A program made the position numbers and the translations under genes. The notes beneath the pieces are model-generated. The model saw nothing but the letters and a program-made list of their open reading frames with translations. It was not told the DNA's origin and did no database searches. A stretch of 7,624 nucleotides of DNA from Bacteroidales bacterium (lineage in GTDB: Bacteria; Bacteroidota; Bacteroidia; Bacteroidales; WCHB1-69): positions 1-7,624 of the forward strand of contig JAIRTU010000146.1 in the NCBI GenBank assembly GCA_031254735.1. Direction: 5' to 3'. Shown piece after piece: positions 6,698-7,624 of the stretch (the first letter of the stretch is position 1; each line of letters opens with the position of its first letter).

Positions 6698-7576
6698 ATG
6701 GCAAATTTAAAAGAGATACGTATTCGTATAGCATCGGTACAGTCAACGCAGAAGATTACCGGCGCCATGAAAATGGTGTCTGCCGCCAAATTGCGACGCG
6801 CCCAGACAGCCATTCAAAAACTTCGTCCTTTTTCCAATAAATTGAACGAAATATTGGGACATATCACAACCGAAGACAGCGGCGAAAACAACCCTCTGGC
6901 AGAAGTTCGCCCCGTGAATAAAATGATTATCGTTCTCATTGCTTCCAACAAAGGATTGTGCGGCAGTTTCAACAATGCGGTTATCAAAGAGGCAGAAGCC
7001 CTGAAAAACAAATACATGGCTTTGCATAGCAATGGAAAAGTAGAGTTTATCGGAATTGGAAAGCGGGTAAGTGATTATCTTCGTTCGCGAAAATATTCGG
7101 TGCTGGGGTTTTATGATGATTTCACGGTAAATACTTCTTTTGAAGAAGTGGCGGCGTTGAGCAATGAGTTGATGAACAAATTCCTCAAAAAAGAAGCAGA
7201 TAAAGTGGTGATTGTGTATAATGAATTTAAAAATGCGGCAACACAGCTGCTGATAGCCGACCAATATCTTCCGTTGAAAGCTGTTGAAACACAACAGAAA
7301 ACCGAATTGCAAAACATTGATTACATCTTTGAGCCGGAAAAAGCGGAATTGTACAAAATGCTCATTCCCAAAACAATGCACACAAAGCTGTACAAAGCTG
7401 TTTTGGATTCGGTGGCTTCCGAACACGGAGCGCGTATGACCGCCATGCACAAAGCTACCGAAAATGCCGATGAACTTATCAAACAACTCAACCTTACGTA
7501 CAACAAAGTTCGTCAATCGTCTATTACAAACGAAATTATTGAAATTGTGAGCGGTTCGGAAGCATTAAACAACTAA
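6698..7576 (+). CDS. atpG: F1Fo ATP synthase subunit gamma
   Basis: This is the central rotor shaft, which turns inside the alpha3beta3 head and sits on the c-ring. The 292-residue product has the two conserved terminal helices that form the coiled-coil shaft: the N-terminal LKEIRIRIASVQSTQKIT and GAMKMVSAAKLRRAQ (about 4-36), and the C-terminal SEHGARMTAMHKATENADEL and NKVRQSSITNEIIEIVSG (about 240-287). Between them is the Rossmann-like globular domain with ASNKGLCGSFNNAVI (about 83-97). Length is normal (E. coli 287). It begins 6 bases after atpA. The stop TAA is at 7574-7576, and the remaining 48 bases show neither a gene start nor a terminator hairpin. Confidence 0.96.
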   Translation: MANLKEIRIRIASVQSTQKITGAMKMVSAAKLRRAQTAIQKLRPFSNKLNEILGHITTEDSGENNPLAEVRPVNKMIIVLIASNKGLCGSFNNAVIKEAEALKNKYMALHSNGKVEFIGIGKRVSDYLRSRKYSVLGFYDDFTVNTSFEEVAALSNELMNKFLKKEADKVVIVYNEFKNAATQLLIADQYLPLKAVETQQKTELQNIDYIFEPEKAELYKMLIPKTMHTKLYKAVLDSVASEHGARMTAMHKATENADELIKQLNLTYNKVRQSSITNEIIEIVSGSEALNN

Positions 7577-7624
7577 GTAAGATTTTAAAATATTATTATC
7601 GAATTTTCCCGATTCCGTTGGAAA

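Noticed and set aside
6743..7516. Open frame of 257 codons on the - strand opposite atpG
   Set aside because: Fully inside a clear gamma-subunit gene; the Phe/His-rich product is typical of an antisense shadow.

Overview
The window looks like a chromosomal segment of a member of the Bacteroidota, most likely an anaerobe of the Bacteroidales type. The evidence is the long F0 subunit a with a secretion-type N-terminus and an extra hydrophilic domain, the style of the alpha subunit, the general lack of Shine-Dalgarno sequences before start codons, an AT-rich composition, and ORF6N-domain proteins of the kind common in this phylum. This assignment is inference from recalled family features; no search was run. 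All recognised genes are on the + strand.

Layout. Bases 1-234 are the 3' end of a NuoE/HndA-type [2Fe-2S] subunit, closed by a hairpin terminator (259-291). A gene-free leader of about 360 bases follows. Then comes the ATP synthase cluster: atpB (a, 656-1804), a possible 35-codon ORF (1806-1913), atpE (c, 1969-2205), an intercistronic hairpin (2219-2250), atpF (b, 2327-2821) and atpH (delta, 2828-3385). Here the expected atpH-atpA junction is interrupted. An 18-base perfect palindrome (3407-3424) precedes a SAM-dependent methyltransferase gene (3430-4200), which is followed by two tandem ORF6N-domain genes, one truncated (4229-4501) and one apparently complete (4533-5090). The ATP synthase genes then resume 11 bases later with atpA (alpha, 5102-6691) and atpG (gamma, 6698-7576). 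The last 48 bases hold nothing recognisable. The beta (atpD) and epsilon (atpC) genes are not in the window.

How it works together. The a, c, b, delta, alpha and gamma subunits form most of an F1Fo ATP synthase. The c subunit lacks the polar residues of Na+-binding rings, so H+ coupling is expected. The enzyme still needs beta and epsilon from another locus. The methyltransferase/ORF6N block has no obvious role in the enzyme. Because it lies in the same orientation with very short junctions, atpA and atpG are probably either co-transcribed with it or driven by a promoter inside it.

The most interesting structure is the ORF6N pair. The end of the methyltransferase gene and the front of the ORF6N gene are repeated in tandem with a period of about 304 bases. 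The last four codons of the truncated copy come from sequence matching the 3' end of the methyltransferase gene. This is a readable scar of a tandem duplication whose ends lie in short A-rich microhomology. The two copies are nearly identical in the first 55 codons but differ sharply in the next 25, which points to recombination with another paralogue or to diversification.
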